Below are positions 1-9,723 of a stretch of DNA of 64,000 nt, piece by piece. Source of the DNA: Pseudarthrobacter sp. IC2-21 (lineage in GTDB: Bacteria > Actinomycetota > Actinomycetes > Actinomycetales > Micrococcaceae); assembly GCF_034048115.1 (NCBI RefSeq), contig NZ_CP139145.1, forward strand, positions 1,364,001-1,428,000, written 5' to 3'. Each line of letters opens with the position of its first letter. Positions within the stretch are counted from its first letter, which is position 1. Under the pieces are notes generated by a model. It ran no database searches, was not told the origin of the DNA, and worked only from the letters and a program-made list of their open reading frames with translations. The position numbers were made by a program, and so were the translations under genes.

Positions 1-1
1 G

Positions 2-949
2 TTGTCGCTGTTGTCTGCGCGGAAGCTTTGGCGTGCTCTTGGCTTCCCGAACTTCGGTGACGACGACGTCGCGTTCACCGAACGGGACCAGGCCGCGCTG
101 TCCACGGTGGTTGACCTGGTCCGTGCCGGGGTCCTGACCGAAGAGGCCGCGATTTCCGTAACCCGTGCCATCGGCCAGATGACTGACCGGATGGTGGTGT
201 GGCAGATCGAGGCCCTGGTGGAGGACATGGTCCACGAGCAGGGTGTTACGGATGCGGTGGCCCGCAAACGCCTGGTCAACGAGCTCCCGTCGCTGCTCGA
301 CGCGCTGGAGCACATGCTGGTCTACTCGTGGCGGCGGCAGCTCAATGCCGGCGTCCAGCGGCTGGCTGTGCGCGCGGAGGCAGGCCTGCAGGCGAGCGAA
401 GAGGGCCGCGAGGGTGACGAAGACGATGCGCCGCTGCCGCTGGCCCGCGCTGTCGGTTTCGCTGACCTGGTGTCATACACCAGCCTTTCCCGCAGGATGA
501 ACGAGAAGACGCTGGCCCGCCTGGTGCAGCGCTTCGAGAACAAATGCGCGGAGATCATCTCGGTCGGCGGTGGCCGGCTGGTCAAGACCGTCGGCGACGA
601 AGTCCTTTACATCGCGGAGACGCCGGCTGCCGGGGCCGAAATCTCGCTGGCGCTGGCCCGCGCGTTCACCGAGGACGAGATCCTTCCCGAGGCGAGGGTG
701 GCCATGGTCTGGGGCCGGATCCTGTCCCGGCTCGGCGACATTTACGGGCCCACGGTGAACCTGGCTGCCCGGCTCACCACCCTTGCCGACCCGGGGACGG
801 TGCTGATCGACTCCATGACGGCTTCGGCGCTGGAAGATGATGAACGTTTTGTCCTGGTTCCGCAGCCGGCCGAAAACGTGCGGGGCTTCGGCGAAATCCA
901 CCCCGTGCTGCTGGCCCGGGGCGAAGGCAAAGGCCTGGTCGTCGACTAG
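2..949 (+). CDS. Class III adenylate cyclase (5' end cut by window)
   Basis: Makes cAMP from ATP in the cytoplasm. The N-terminal ~150 residues look like the actinobacterial cyclase regulatory domain (as in the pH-sensing M. tuberculosis Rv1264): note LSARKLWRALGF at the start. The catalytic domain follows: GFADLVSYT (metal Asp near residue 156), RLVKTVGDEVLY (substrate Lys and second metal Asp near 194) and PTVNLAARL (transition-state Asn and Arg near 253). All key residues are present, so the enzyme should be active. The frame is open to the window edge with only a TTG at position 2, so the true start probably lies upstream. Confidence 0.9.
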   Translation: MSLLSARKLWRALGFPNFGDDDVAFTERDQAALSTVVDLVRAGVLTEEAAISVTRAIGQMTDRMVVWQIEALVEDMVHEQGVTDAVARKRLVNELPSLLDALEHMLVYSWRRQLNAGVQRLAVRAEAGLQASEEGREGDEDDAPLPLARAVGFADLVSYTSLSRRMNEKTLARLVQRFENKCAEIISVGGGRLVKTVGDEVLYIAETPAAGAEISLALARAFTEDEILPEARVAMVWGRILSRLGDIYGPTVNLAARLTTLADPGTVLIDSMTASALEDDERFVLVPQPAENVRGFGEIHPVLLARGEGKGLVVD

Positions 950-1172
950 GAAAATGCTGCCCGGCCGCTGACCTGCGGGTTTATCCAGTTGTTGGCGTAT
1001 CACGCTATAGTCGGACCTTGTGGGCGCCCGCGTCCACAACACAGGGGAGCGCTACCCATCGCGGCCCCCGGCCCTGCTTCGGTAGGCTAACGCGGGAACG
1101 GCGGGCCCTGCAGGGGCTCTCTGGACGGTTCGGCCGGGGGGCCGCCACACATTTCAGGGGAATAGAAAAACT
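950..1172 (+). promoter_or_regulatory. Intergenic leader with -10-like elements
   Basis: This 223-bp gap precedes the large surface-protein gene and probably carries the promoter of the whole cluster. Two actinobacterial -10-like hexamers are visible: TATAGT at 1006-1011 and TAGGCT at 1083-1088. Neither has a convincing -35 at 16-18 bp. A CCCTGCAGGG palindrome lies near 1107-1116. A purine-rich AGGGGAATAG just upstream of 1173 can serve as ribosome binding site. Promoter choice is a guess. Confidence 0.3.
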
Positions 1173-4100
1173 GTGAGAACTCTGCTGGGGAAGTTTGGTC
1201 TCAAAGGGCGGCGCAACAAGGTGGTCTCCGGGGCGGCCTTGGCTGCTGCCGGTGCCGTACTGGTTGCCGGTGCGATCATCTATCCGGGGTTCAAGACCAC
1301 TGAGGTGGAGTTGAACGACGGCGGAGTGTGGGTGGTCAGCAAGTCCAAGAACGCTGTCGGCCGGCTGAATTATCCGTCGCGGGTGCTTGATGGTGCAGTG
1401 ACCCCTGCCAGTACCACCTTCGACGTCCTGCAGAGCGCGGGGGATGTTTTTGTTGACGATGAGACGGGTTCCACGCTGAACCAGGTTTCTCCGGCAAACA
1501 TGCGCCTGGGCGGGGACAAGCAGTTGCCGGGCTCCGCGGACGTCAGCTTTGGTGCCCGTGTGATGGCCGTGACGGATCCAGCCGCCGGCAAGGTTTGGGC
1601 CCTCTCACCCTCCACGGTCAATGGTTTCGACCAGGAGGCGACCGAACCTGTGATGGTCGGTTCCGAAGGCCTGGTGTCCGCGGTCGGCGCCGATGACCGG
1701 GTGTACTCGGCGGATCCCAAATCCGGAGCGGTCACCGTCACCACCGTGGACGCCAACGGCGAAGTCGTGGCCTCGGATTCAACCACCTGGGGTGAACTTA
1801 AGGGTGCGGGTGATCTGCAGATCACGGTGGTGGGGGATAAACCGGTGGTCTTGGATGCTGCGGCGGGGAACCTGTTTCTGCCCGGCGGGAAGCGGCTCCA
1901 GCTGGATAACGCGCGGGATGCGAAGCTGCAGCAGGGCGGTCCGGCGGGTGACTTTGTGGCGATCTCGACGCGGAAAGCGCTGCTGAAGCAGCCGCTGGAC
2001 GGTTCCACCGCCAGGACGGTGACGTTCGACGGCGAGGGCGTACCTGCCGCGCCCGTGCAGTTGGGCGGGTGCGTGCATGCGGCGTGGTCGGGGGCGAACA
2101 AGTATGTGCGTGACTGCATCAATGATGCCGATGACAAGAAGGTGGCGGTGCCGAAGGCGAGTGCATCGCCGTCGTATGTTTTCCGGGTGAACCGGGACCT
2201 GGTGGTCCTGAACGATGTGAACTCCGGGAACGTGTGGCTCGTGAACCAGAACATGCAGCTGGTCAACAACTGGGACGACGTTGTGCCGCCCAAGAACCAG
2301 TCCGATGACCAGGATCAGGAATCGGCGGACAACAACACCATCAACATCCTGCCGGACCGCACCAAGCCGAACCGGCCGCCGGAAACCAAACCCGACGCCG
2401 TCGGAGTCCGTCCGGGCCGGACCACCATCCTCAGCGTCCTGGACAACGACTCCGACCCCGACGGCGACGTCCTGACCGCCGCCGTCGGCGAGGCAGGACC
2501 CAAGGCCGGGACGCTGCAGAGCATCTACGGCGGCACCGCGTTCCAGATCTCCGTCCCCGCCGACGCCCGGCCCGGCACCGAAACGTTCAGCTACAATGCG
2601 TCCGACGGCCGGGGGCTTTCCGCCGCCGGCCGGGTCACGCTCAATGTCGTGGGACCCGCCGACAACAAACCCCCCATGTTCAAGCGCGGAGGTGACGCCA
2701 CCACCATGCTCGTGGAACAGGGCAAATCAGTCAGCCAGAACATCCTCACCGACTGGATCGACCCGGACGGCGACGACCTCGTCCTGATGGATGCCAAGGC
2801 TGACAACGACAAGGACCAGGTGAAGGTCCGCCGCGACGGCTTGCTGACGTTCCAGGACTCCGGCGCCACAGCGGGCAAGAAAAACGTTGAAGTCACCATC
2901 TGGGACGGCCGGGCCACGGTCACCGGCAAGGTGGTGGTGAACGTCCAGCCGCCCGGCGCGCTGGCGCCGGTGGTCAACGCCGATCATGTCACGGCCGTGG
3001 TGGGCCAGGACCTGGTGATCGCGCCCCTGAAGAACGACGCCGACCCCAACGGCGGCGCCCTCCGCCTGGCGCAGGTTGAAGCAAACGGTCCCGCCGAACT
3101 GGGCCCCGTCACCGACGGCGGCACCTTCACGTTCCGCAGCACCACCCCCGGCCCGGTCTACCTGACGTACATCGCCAGCAACGGTCCGCAGAGCAGCCAG
3201 GGGCTGATCCGTGTCGACGTCGAGTCCGGCAAGGACGCCGGCGATCCCGTCGCCGTGCATGATGTGGCCCTCATGCCCACCGGCGGCAGCGTCCTGCTGG
3301 ACCCGCTGGCCAACGACTCGGACCCGTCGGGCGGGGTCCTGGTGCTGCAGTCCGTAAAACTGCCGGACAACAGCACCGCCTCGGTCAGCGTGATCGACCA
3401 CAGCGTCCTGCGCATCACCGACGTCCTGGGCACCAAGGATCCGTTCCTCTTCGAATACACCATGTCCAACGGCCGCAAGTCAGCCACCGGCAGCGTCTCG
3501 GTGGTCCCGGTTCCGGCTCCCGCCGTCGTCGAAGCACCCCAGCCGAAACCGGACGAAGTGAACGTCCGCGTCAACGACGTCGTCACCATCCCGGTCCTGG
3601 ACAACGACACGCACCCGCAGGGCCAGCAACTGACCGTTGACCCCGTCCTGCCGCAGCCCGTTGATGAAGCAGACGGCAGGAGCTTCGTCTCGGAAAACAC
3701 TGTCCGCTTAATCGCCGGTCCCCAGCCCAAAACGGTCCGTGCCATCTACAACGCCGTGGACCCGCAGGGGCAGAAGAGCGCCGCCGCCGTCACTATCCAC
3801 ATCCTTCCGCTGGAAGGCGCCCAAAACTCACGGCCACAGCCGCGGAACCTCACGGCCCGCGTCGTGGCGGCCGGGACAGTGCGGATCCCCGTGCCGCTGG
3901 ACGGGATTGATCCCGACGGCGACTCCGTCCAGCTGACCGGCATCGACAGCACCCCCGCCATGGGAACCGCCACCGTGGGGAGCAACTTCATTGACTTCAC
4001 CGCGGCCGGAGACGGCGCCGGAACGGACACGTTCCGCTACAAGGTGGTGGACCGCCAGGGCGCCGTCAACACCGGCACCGTGACGGTGGGCATCGCCCCG

Positions 4101-7100
4101 CGGGGCGAGACAAACCAGAACCCCACCCCGGTGGATGATGAGGTGAAGGTCCGGCCCGGACGCCAGATCGCCGTCGACGCCACCGGCAACGACACCGATC
4201 CCGACGGTGACCTGATCCGTATCCTCTCCGACGGAATTGAGGCTGACCCTGCCCTCCAGGCCACCGTCAGCAAGACCAGCGGACGCATCATCCTGCTGGC
4301 CCCCGGCGCCGCCGGCACGGTCAACGTCCGCTACACCATTGCCGATGACAGGGGAGCCCAGGCCCAGGCCACCATCCGCGTGGTGGTGGACAACGAGGTG
4401 CCCCTGAAGGCGCCCATTGCCCGTGACGACCGGGTGACATCAGCCCAGGCCATGGGAAAGACCGCCGTTGACGTCCCCGTCCTGAAAAATGATGAAGACC
4501 CCGACGGCGTGGGCGAGAACCTCAAGATCAGCACCGAGGCCGGGACCGCGCGTCCCGGGGCCGACGGCACCATGATTGTGGAGCTCACTGAGGCTCCCCA
4601 GCTCATTCCCTACACCGTTGAGGATGTGGACGGGCAGAAGTCCACCGCGATCATCTGGGTGCCGGGACTGGGGCAGCAGGTCCCCACCCTGGCCAAGGAC
4701 GAGGTCATCGAGGTGGTCTCGGGCCAGTCCGTGAACGTTGACCTGAAGGAGTGGGTGAAGGTCCGTGAAGGCCGGTCGCCCCGCCTGACCCAGACGGACC
4801 GCATCAAGCTCATCGGCTCGGACGGCAGCAATCCCGTGGCCGGTGACGGCACCTCACTGAAGTACACCGCCGGCGCGGACTACGTTGGCCCGGGCTCCCT
4901 GAGCTTCGAAGTGACCGACGGCACCGCCGTTGACGATCCGGCCGGCCTGAAGTCCACCCTGAGCATCCGCACCAGGGTGTTGCCGGACCCGAACCGCAAC
5001 AACCCGCCCGAACTCCTGGGCGCCACAATTGAGGTTCCCAAGGGGGAGTCTGCCGACCTGGACCTGAGCCGGCTGACCTCGGACCCGGACCGTAACGACC
5101 TGGACAACATGAAGTACGAACTGGTGGGCGCCAGCCCCGCCAGCTTCAACGCGCGCATGGACGGCAAGATCCTCAAGGCCTCCGTGGACGGATCCACGGC
5201 CACCGGCACCGCGGGAGCCGTGCAGGTCAAGGCGACCGATCCGCGGGGACTGGAAGCGACCGCTACTTACCAGCTGGCCGTCATCGCTTCCAACCGGCCG
5301 AAGCCGGTAGCCAATGACGACCTCGAACCGAATGCAGCAGCCGGCAAGCCGGTGACCGTCAGGGTCCTCGCCAACGACTCCAACCCCTTCCCCGAACAGG
5401 CGCTGAAGATCGTTGCCGCTACGGCCGAAACCGGCAGCGGCAATGTAGAGGTAGCCGGCGACGCCGTCACCGTCACGCCCGCGCCGGGATTCAGCGGGTC
5501 CATGGTGGTCTCCTACACGGTGGCCGACAAGACGCAGGAAGCGTCCCGTCAGGCCACGGCCCGGATCCGGCTTACCGTCAAGGACAAGCCGCTGGCCCCC
5601 ACCACCCCGCAGGCCCAGAGCGTGGGGGATCAGACAGCCCTGCTGAACTGGTCCGCGCCGGCCGACCGCGGCTCACCGATCACCAAATACACGGTTTACG
5701 GCGCCGGCTTCAGGCAGGACTGCCCGGCGAACACCTGCACGCTCACCGGCCTGGTCAACAACACCAAGTACTCCTTCGAGGTCACGGCCACCAACGAGTT
5801 CGGCGAGTCCGACCGGTCGCCCGCCTCGGCGGAGGTCCGGCCCGACGTCAAGCCGGACACGCCCCTCGCGCCAACCCTCACGTTCGGCGACAAGCAGCTC
5901 GCAGTGAACTGGGTTGCTCCGGCCAGCAAGGGATCCCCGGTCAAGTCCTACGATCTGGAAATCTCACCTGCCCCTGCCGGTCAGAACGCCCAGATCCAGA
6001 ACCTCACCGCTGTCAGCTACGTCTGGAAGGGGCTCCAGAACGGCGTGTCCTACAAGGTGCGTGTCCTGGCCCGGAATGACGCCAAGGAACCGTCCGAGTG
6101 GAGCGCCTACTCCGCCGCCGAAGTGCCCGCCGGTGTGCCGGCGACTCCGGCTGCACCCTCGGCGACGGCGGCCCCGTCGGTTGGGACCCAGAGCCAGCTG
6201 AAAGTGTCCTGGACGGCTCCGAACAACAACGGTGACGCTGTGTCCTCCTACACCCTGACCACCCTGAAGGGCGGGGCCGCAGTCGCATCCCAACAGGTCG
6301 CCGGCACCGCCCAGAACGTCACGGTGGACAACTCCGAGTCGGGCTACACCTTCACCGTATCCGCCACCAACAAGGCGGGGACCTCCGGGACCAGCGCACA
6401 ATCAGCGGCCGTGCGTGCCGTGGGGAAGCCCGCCATGGTGGGAGCGCCGTCGGCCACCCTCGTCGGCACCAACGCGGACGGCGGAAAGATCGATGTCCGG
6501 TTCACCCCGCTGACCGATGCCCAGCGCAACGGGTCAACTTCAAGCGAGATCACGTACAAGTACCGGCTGACGTCGGGTGGCGGCAGCGGCGACATCACGG
6601 CCGGGGGAGCAGTGGTAGCGGCAGCCAACGGCACCGATACCGCCGTTGTGGTCTGGGCCGTTTCATCCCGCAGCACAACGGCCGGGGACGCCAGCCCGCC
6701 GTCAAACAGCGTCAACCCCTACGGACTCGCGTTCGCTCCCACCGTGAACGGCAGCAACAGCAGCGGGGTCGGGGACAAGACTGTTTCCTGGAGCTGGAAC
6801 GCGCCGAGCGGTAACGGACGTCCCGTAACCGGCTACCAGTACAGCCTGGACGGCGGCGGCTGGGTCAACACGGACCAGCGGTCGTTCTCGAAGAGCGTCG
6901 GCTTCAGCGAGACCCACAAGCTGGAAGTCCGCGCGGTCAGCGCAAACCAGCCCGGCCGGATCGGCAGTGACACCTCGCGCAGCGGTGCCGCACCGCCACC
7001 GCCGGTCCCGACGTCGTGGTCCGTCACGGCCACGCCGGTACGCAGCTGCACCGAACCGGGCTACGGCACCGACAGCTTCCGGCAAGGCAACCCGTCCTCC

Positions 7101-7295
7101 TGTGTCGGCGGCGGCAAGTGGATGCCCGCGAACCAGCCGGCAAATTCGGACTTCTACGTGGTTTGGTACAAGACAAACGAAAACCCCTCCGGCATCTGGT
7201 ACCACCTGACCAGTGGTGCCGCGTCAGGAAACTATGTCCGCAGCGATACCACCAACCACCCCGGCAACCCGCCCAGCGGCATGCCGAAGCGCTAA
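1173..7295 (+). CDS. Giant Ig-like/fibronectin III repeat surface protein
   Basis: A 2040-residue protein with a short basic cytoplasmic N terminus and one membrane anchor (about residues 18-40, AALAAAGAVLVAGAIIYPGF), so nearly all of it is outside the cell. Residues ~45-390 form a repetitive beta-rich domain. From ~400 to ~1475 I count eleven Ig-like repeats of the DNDSDPDGD type (bacterial Ig, PF17963-like, likely calcium binding). About five FnIII modules follow to ~1950, then a Cys-containing tail. There is no LPXTG motif. The start is the GTG at 1173, behind AGGGGAATAG. It heads the kinase/MoxR/DUF58/transglutaminase cluster and matches the fn3 member of the bifidobacterial PFNA cluster. 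An adhesion or environment-sensing role is inferred. Confidence 0.85.
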   Translation: MRTLLGKFGLKGRRNKVVSGAALAAAGAVLVAGAIIYPGFKTTEVELNDGGVWVVSKSKNAVGRLNYPSRVLDGAVTPASTTFDVLQSAGDVFVDDETGSTLNQVSPANMRLGGDKQLPGSADVSFGARVMAVTDPAAGKVWALSPSTVNGFDQEATEPVMVGSEGLVSAVGADDRVYSADPKSGAVTVTTVDANGEVVASDSTTWGELKGAGDLQITVVGDKPVVLDAAAGNLFLPGGKRLQLDNARDAKLQQGGPAGDFVAISTRKALLKQPLDGSTARTVTFDGEGVPAAPVQLGGCVHAAWSGANKYVRDCINDADDKKVAVPKASASPSYVFRVNRDLVVLNDVNSGNVWLVNQNMQLVNNWDDVVPPKNQSDDQDQESADNNTINILPDRTKPNRPPETKPDAVGVRPGRTTILSVLDNDSDPDGDVLTAAVGEAGPKAGTLQSIYGGTAFQISVPADARPGTETFSYNASDGRGLSAAGRVTLNVVGPADNKPPMFKRGGDATTMLVEQGKSVSQNILTDWIDPDGDDLVLMDAKADNDKDQVKVRRDGLLTFQDSGATAGKKNVEVTIWDGRATVTGKVVVNVQPPGALAPVVNADHVTAVVGQDLVIAPLKNDADPNGGALRLAQVEANGPAELGPVTDGGTFTFRSTTPGPVYLTYIASNGPQSSQGLIRVDVESGKDAGDPVAVHDVALMPTGGSVLLDPLANDSDPSGGVLVLQSVKLPDNSTASVSVIDHSVLRITDVLGTKDPFLFEYTMSNGRKSATGSVSVVPVPAPAVVEAPQPKPDEVNVRVNDVVTIPVLDNDTHPQGQQLTVDPVLPQPVDEADGRSFVSENTVRLIAGPQPKTVRAIYNAVDPQGQKSAAAVTIHILPLEGAQNSRPQPRNLTARVVAAGTVRIPVPLDGIDPDGDSVQLTGIDSTPAMGTATVGSNFIDFTAAGDGAGTDTFRYKVVDRQGAVNTGTVTVGIAPRGETNQNPTPVDDEVKVRPGRQIAVDATGNDTDPDGDLIRILSDGIEADPALQATVSKTSGRIILLAPGAAGTVNVRYTIADDRGAQAQATIRVVVDNEVPLKAPIARDDRVTSAQAMGKTAVDVPVLKNDEDPDGVGENLKISTEAGTARPGADGTMIVELTEAPQLIPYTVEDVDGQKSTAIIWVPGLGQQVPTLAKDEVIEVVSGQSVNVDLKEWVKVREGRSPRLTQTDRIKLIGSDGSNPVAGDGTSLKYTAGADYVGPGSLSFEVTDGTAVDDPAGLKSTLSIRTRVLPDPNRNNPPELLGATIEVPKGESADLDLSRLTSDPDRNDLDNMKYELVGASPASFNARMDGKILKASVDGSTATGTAGAVQVKATDPRGLEATATYQLAVIASNRPKPVANDDLEPNAAAGKPVTVRVLANDSNPFPEQALKIVAATAETGSGNVEVAGDAVTVTPAPGFSGSMVVSYTVADKTQEASRQATARIRLTVKDKPLAPTTPQAQSVGDQTALLNWSAPADRGSPITKYTVYGAGFRQDCPANTCTLTGLVNNTKYSFEVTATNEFGESDRSPASAEVRPDVKPDTPLAPTLTFGDKQLAVNWVAPASKGSPVKSYDLEISPAPAGQNAQIQNLTAVSYVWKGLQNGVSYKVRVLARNDAKEPSEWSAYSAAEVPAGVPATPAAPSATAAPSVGTQSQLKVSWTAPNNNGDAVSSYTLTTLKGGAAVASQQVAGTAQNVTVDNSESGYTFTVSATNKAGTSGTSAQSAAVRAVGKPAMVGAPSATLVGTNADGGKIDVRFTPLTDAQRNGSTSSEITYKYRLTSGGGSGDITAGGAVVAAANGTDTAVVVWAVSSRSTTAGDASPPSNSVNPYGLAFAPTVNGSNSSGVGDKTVSWSWNAPSGNGRPVTGYQYSLDGGGWVNTDQRSFSKSVGFSETHKLEVRAVSANQPGRIGSDTSRSGAAPPPPVPTSWSVTATPVRSCTEPGYGTDSFRQGNPSSCVGGGKWMPANQPANSDFYVVWYKTNENPSGIWYHLTSGAASGNYVRSDTTNHPGNPPSGMPKR

Positions 7296-7367
7296 GCAAG
7301 AGACCGTCACGGCCCGCCAGGGTTGGCCCGCCACAACTCCAGCAGCACAAGAGAAGGAACCCCTTTC

Positions 7368-8339
7368 ATGACCATGACCACCGAGCAGGCCGAATGGTTT
7401 GCAGGCACTTTTGACAAGCTCGTTGCCAACGTGGGGCAGGCGGTGCTGGGCAAGGAACACGTCATCCGGCTGACGTTCACCGCCATGCTGTCCGAGGGGC
7501 ACATCCTGTTTGAGGATGCCCCCGGCACAGGCAAGACCATGCTGGCCAGGGCAATGGCCGCCACCGTGCAGGGCTCGAACAACCGCATCCAGTTCACCCC
7601 GGACCTCCTGCCCTCGGACGTCACCGGTGTGACCATCTACGACCAGAAGACGCAGAAGTTTGAGTTCCACAAGGGCCCGATCTTCAACAACATCGTCCTG
7701 GCCGATGAAATCAACCGTGCCTCGCCCAAGACCCAGTCGGCGCTGCTGGAAGTCATGGAAGAATCCCGGGTCACCGTGGACGGCGTAACCTATGAGGCCG
7801 GCCGGCCGTTTATGGTGATGGCCACGCAGAACCCGATCGAGCAGGCCGGCACCTACCGCCTGCCGGAGGCCCAACTGGACCGCTTCCTGATGAAGACGTC
7901 CATCGGGTACCCGGACCACGCGTCCACGGTCAGGCTGCTGGGCGGCTCCAACCTCAAAGACCGTTCCAAGGAAATCACCGCGGTCATCACCACGCAGGCC
8001 GTCGCCGACATGGCTGACCTCGCGGCCACCGTCCACGTGGACACGGCTGTCCTGGAATACATTTCCCGGCTCTGCGAGGAGACCCGCAACGCGCCCGAGA
8101 GTCGCTTGGGGGTCTCCGTGCGCGGGGCCATCGCCATGGTGCGGGCGGCCAAGGTCTGGGCTGCGGGCCAGGGACGCAACTTTGTCCTCCCGGACGACGT
8201 CAAGGACCTGGCAACAGTGGTCTGGACCCACCGCTTCGTGATGGACCCGGAAGCGGAGTTCGCCGGGGCTACGGCGGAGGCTGTCCTGGCCCGGGTGCTG
8301 GCCGACGTCGCGGCGCCGCAGCAGCGCGCCACCGTCTGA
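7368..8339 (+). CDS. MoxR-family AAA+ ATPase
   Basis: A 323-residue AAA+ chaperone-type ATPase. Walker A is DAPGTGKT near residue 50, Walker B is LADEINRA near 111, and a sensor segment ATQNPIEQAGTY lies near 153. MoxR proteins usually remodel or activate a partner encoded beside them, here the DUF58 protein. I chose the ATG at 7368 because AGAAGGAA sits 8 bp upstream; a TTG at 7323 in the same frame lacks such a site. It is 72 bp after the surface-protein gene and in the same orientation. The client protein is unknown. Confidence 0.92.
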   Translation: MTMTTEQAEWFAGTFDKLVANVGQAVLGKEHVIRLTFTAMLSEGHILFEDAPGTGKTMLARAMAATVQGSNNRIQFTPDLLPSDVTGVTIYDQKTQKFEFHKGPIFNNIVLADEINRASPKTQSALLEVMEESRVTVDGVTYEAGRPFMVMATQNPIEQAGTYRLPEAQLDRFLMKTSIGYPDHASTVRLLGGSNLKDRSKEITAVITTQAVADMADLAATVHVDTAVLEYISRLCEETRNAPESRLGVSVRGAIAMVRAAKVWAAGQGRNFVLPDDVKDLATVVWTHRFVMDPEAEFAGATAEAVLARVLADVAAPQQRATV

Positions 8340-8391
8340 CGCCCGCGGGAGCTCCTGACGACCATCCTCCAGCGCGAACAAAGGTACCTCT

Positions 8392-9723
8392 ATGTCCAGC
8401 GGCACTCCGTTGATCCGGCTTGCTGAACGCCTCCGGGAACCCTTCCACCGGAACGGCAAAGCCACCAGGCTGCACCCGGCGTCCGTCTGGGCCGAGGCCA
8501 GCGGCACCGCGGCCCTTGCCCTCGCTCCGGCATGGGAAAAGATCCGGGGCCTGTGGCTGCGCTACGCGTGGCCTGTGCTCTCTGTGGTCAGCGTCCTGGG
8601 CTGGTCCGTGCTGGCCGGCGCCATCCTGCTGTGGACTGCTGGCCAGGCGTTCGGGTGGCAGGAAGCGAAGGCCGCTGCCATCGCGGCGTTTGTCCTCTTC
8701 CTCATCGCCATCGGATTCGTCCTGGGCCGGTCCTCGTACGGCGTGATCCTGGACCTGGCCCGCACGCGGGTGGCTGTGGGGGACAGTGCGGTGGGAAGCA
8801 TCGCCGTCTCCAACACGTCCACGCGTCCGCTGCTGCCAGCCGCCCTGGAACTGCCGGTGGGCAACGCCACCGCCGTCTTCCACCTGCCCCGGATGAAACC
8901 GCAGCAAGTACATGAGGACCTGTTCACCATCCCCACGGCCCGGCGCGCCGTCATCGTGGTGGGACCCGTTCGGTCCGTCCGGGCAGACCCGCTGCACCTG
9001 CTCCGACGCCAGGTCATGTGGACCGAGCCGGAAGACCTCTTCGTCCACCCCAGGACCGTGGCCCTGGCCGGTTCCGCCGCCGGCTTCATCCGCGACCTCG
9101 AAGGCATGCCCACCACTGACCTGTCCAGCGCCGATGTGTCCTTCCACGCGCTGCGCGACTACGTCCCGGGGGATGACCGCCGGCACATCCACTGGAAGAC
9201 CACCGCCCGGACCAACAAGCTCATGGTGCGCCAGTTCGAGGAAACCCGGCGCGCCCACCTGGCCATCTCGCTGTCCATCAACACGGACGAATACGCCTCC
9301 GAGCAGGAATTCGAAATGGCCATCTCGGCGGCCGCATCAATCGGGCGGCAGGCCATCCGCGAGCAGCGCGAACTTGACGTCCTGACCCAGAAGGGCCCGC
9401 TTCGCTGCGAAACTGGCCGGAACCTGCTGGATGACATGACACGGATCGTCGGGGCACCCATGCGCCGCACCGCCGTCGACCTCGCCCGGACGCTGGCCGA
9501 CACGGTACCCAACGCTTCGGTGGTGTTTTTTGTGGTGGGCAGCAATGTGACACCGTCACAGCTCCGCTCGGCGGCTGCGTCCGTGCCGCCGGGAGTGCGG
9601 AGCCTGGCGGTGCGCCTCCAGGTCGGGGCAGCCCCGGGCCGCGCCAACATTGCCGACCTGACGGTGCTGACGCTCGGTGACCTCGCCGACCTCGCCATCG
9701 TCCTCAGAAAGGCAGCCGCATGA
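8392..9723 (+). CDS. DUF58 domain membrane protein
   Basis: A 443-residue protein with two membrane helices (about residues 62-117) followed by a cytoplasmic or cell-surface DUF58 domain. The signature is clear at ~253: YVPGDDRRHIHWKTTAR. DUF58 proteins are almost always paired with MoxR ATPases and often with transglutaminase-like membrane proteins, exactly as here. The ATG at 8392 follows an AAAGG. The stop overlaps the next start as ATGA (9720-9723), which implies translational coupling. Biochemical function of the family is not known. Confidence 0.92.
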   Translation: MSSGTPLIRLAERLREPFHRNGKATRLHPASVWAEASGTAALALAPAWEKIRGLWLRYAWPVLSVVSVLGWSVLAGAILLWTAGQAFGWQEAKAAAIAAFVLFLIAIGFVLGRSSYGVILDLARTRVAVGDSAVGSIAVSNTSTRPLLPAALELPVGNATAVFHLPRMKPQQVHEDLFTIPTARRAVIVVGPVRSVRADPLHLLRRQVMWTEPEDLFVHPRTVALAGSAAGFIRDLEGMPTTDLSSADVSFHALRDYVPGDDRRHIHWKTTARTNKLMVRQFEETRRAHLAISLSINTDEYASEQEFEMAISAAASIGRQAIREQRELDVLTQKGPLRCETGRNLLDDMTRIVGAPMRRTAVDLARTLADTVPNASVVFFVVGSNVTPSQLRSAAASVPPGVRSLAVRLQVGAAPGRANIADLTVLTLGDLADLAIVLRKAAA

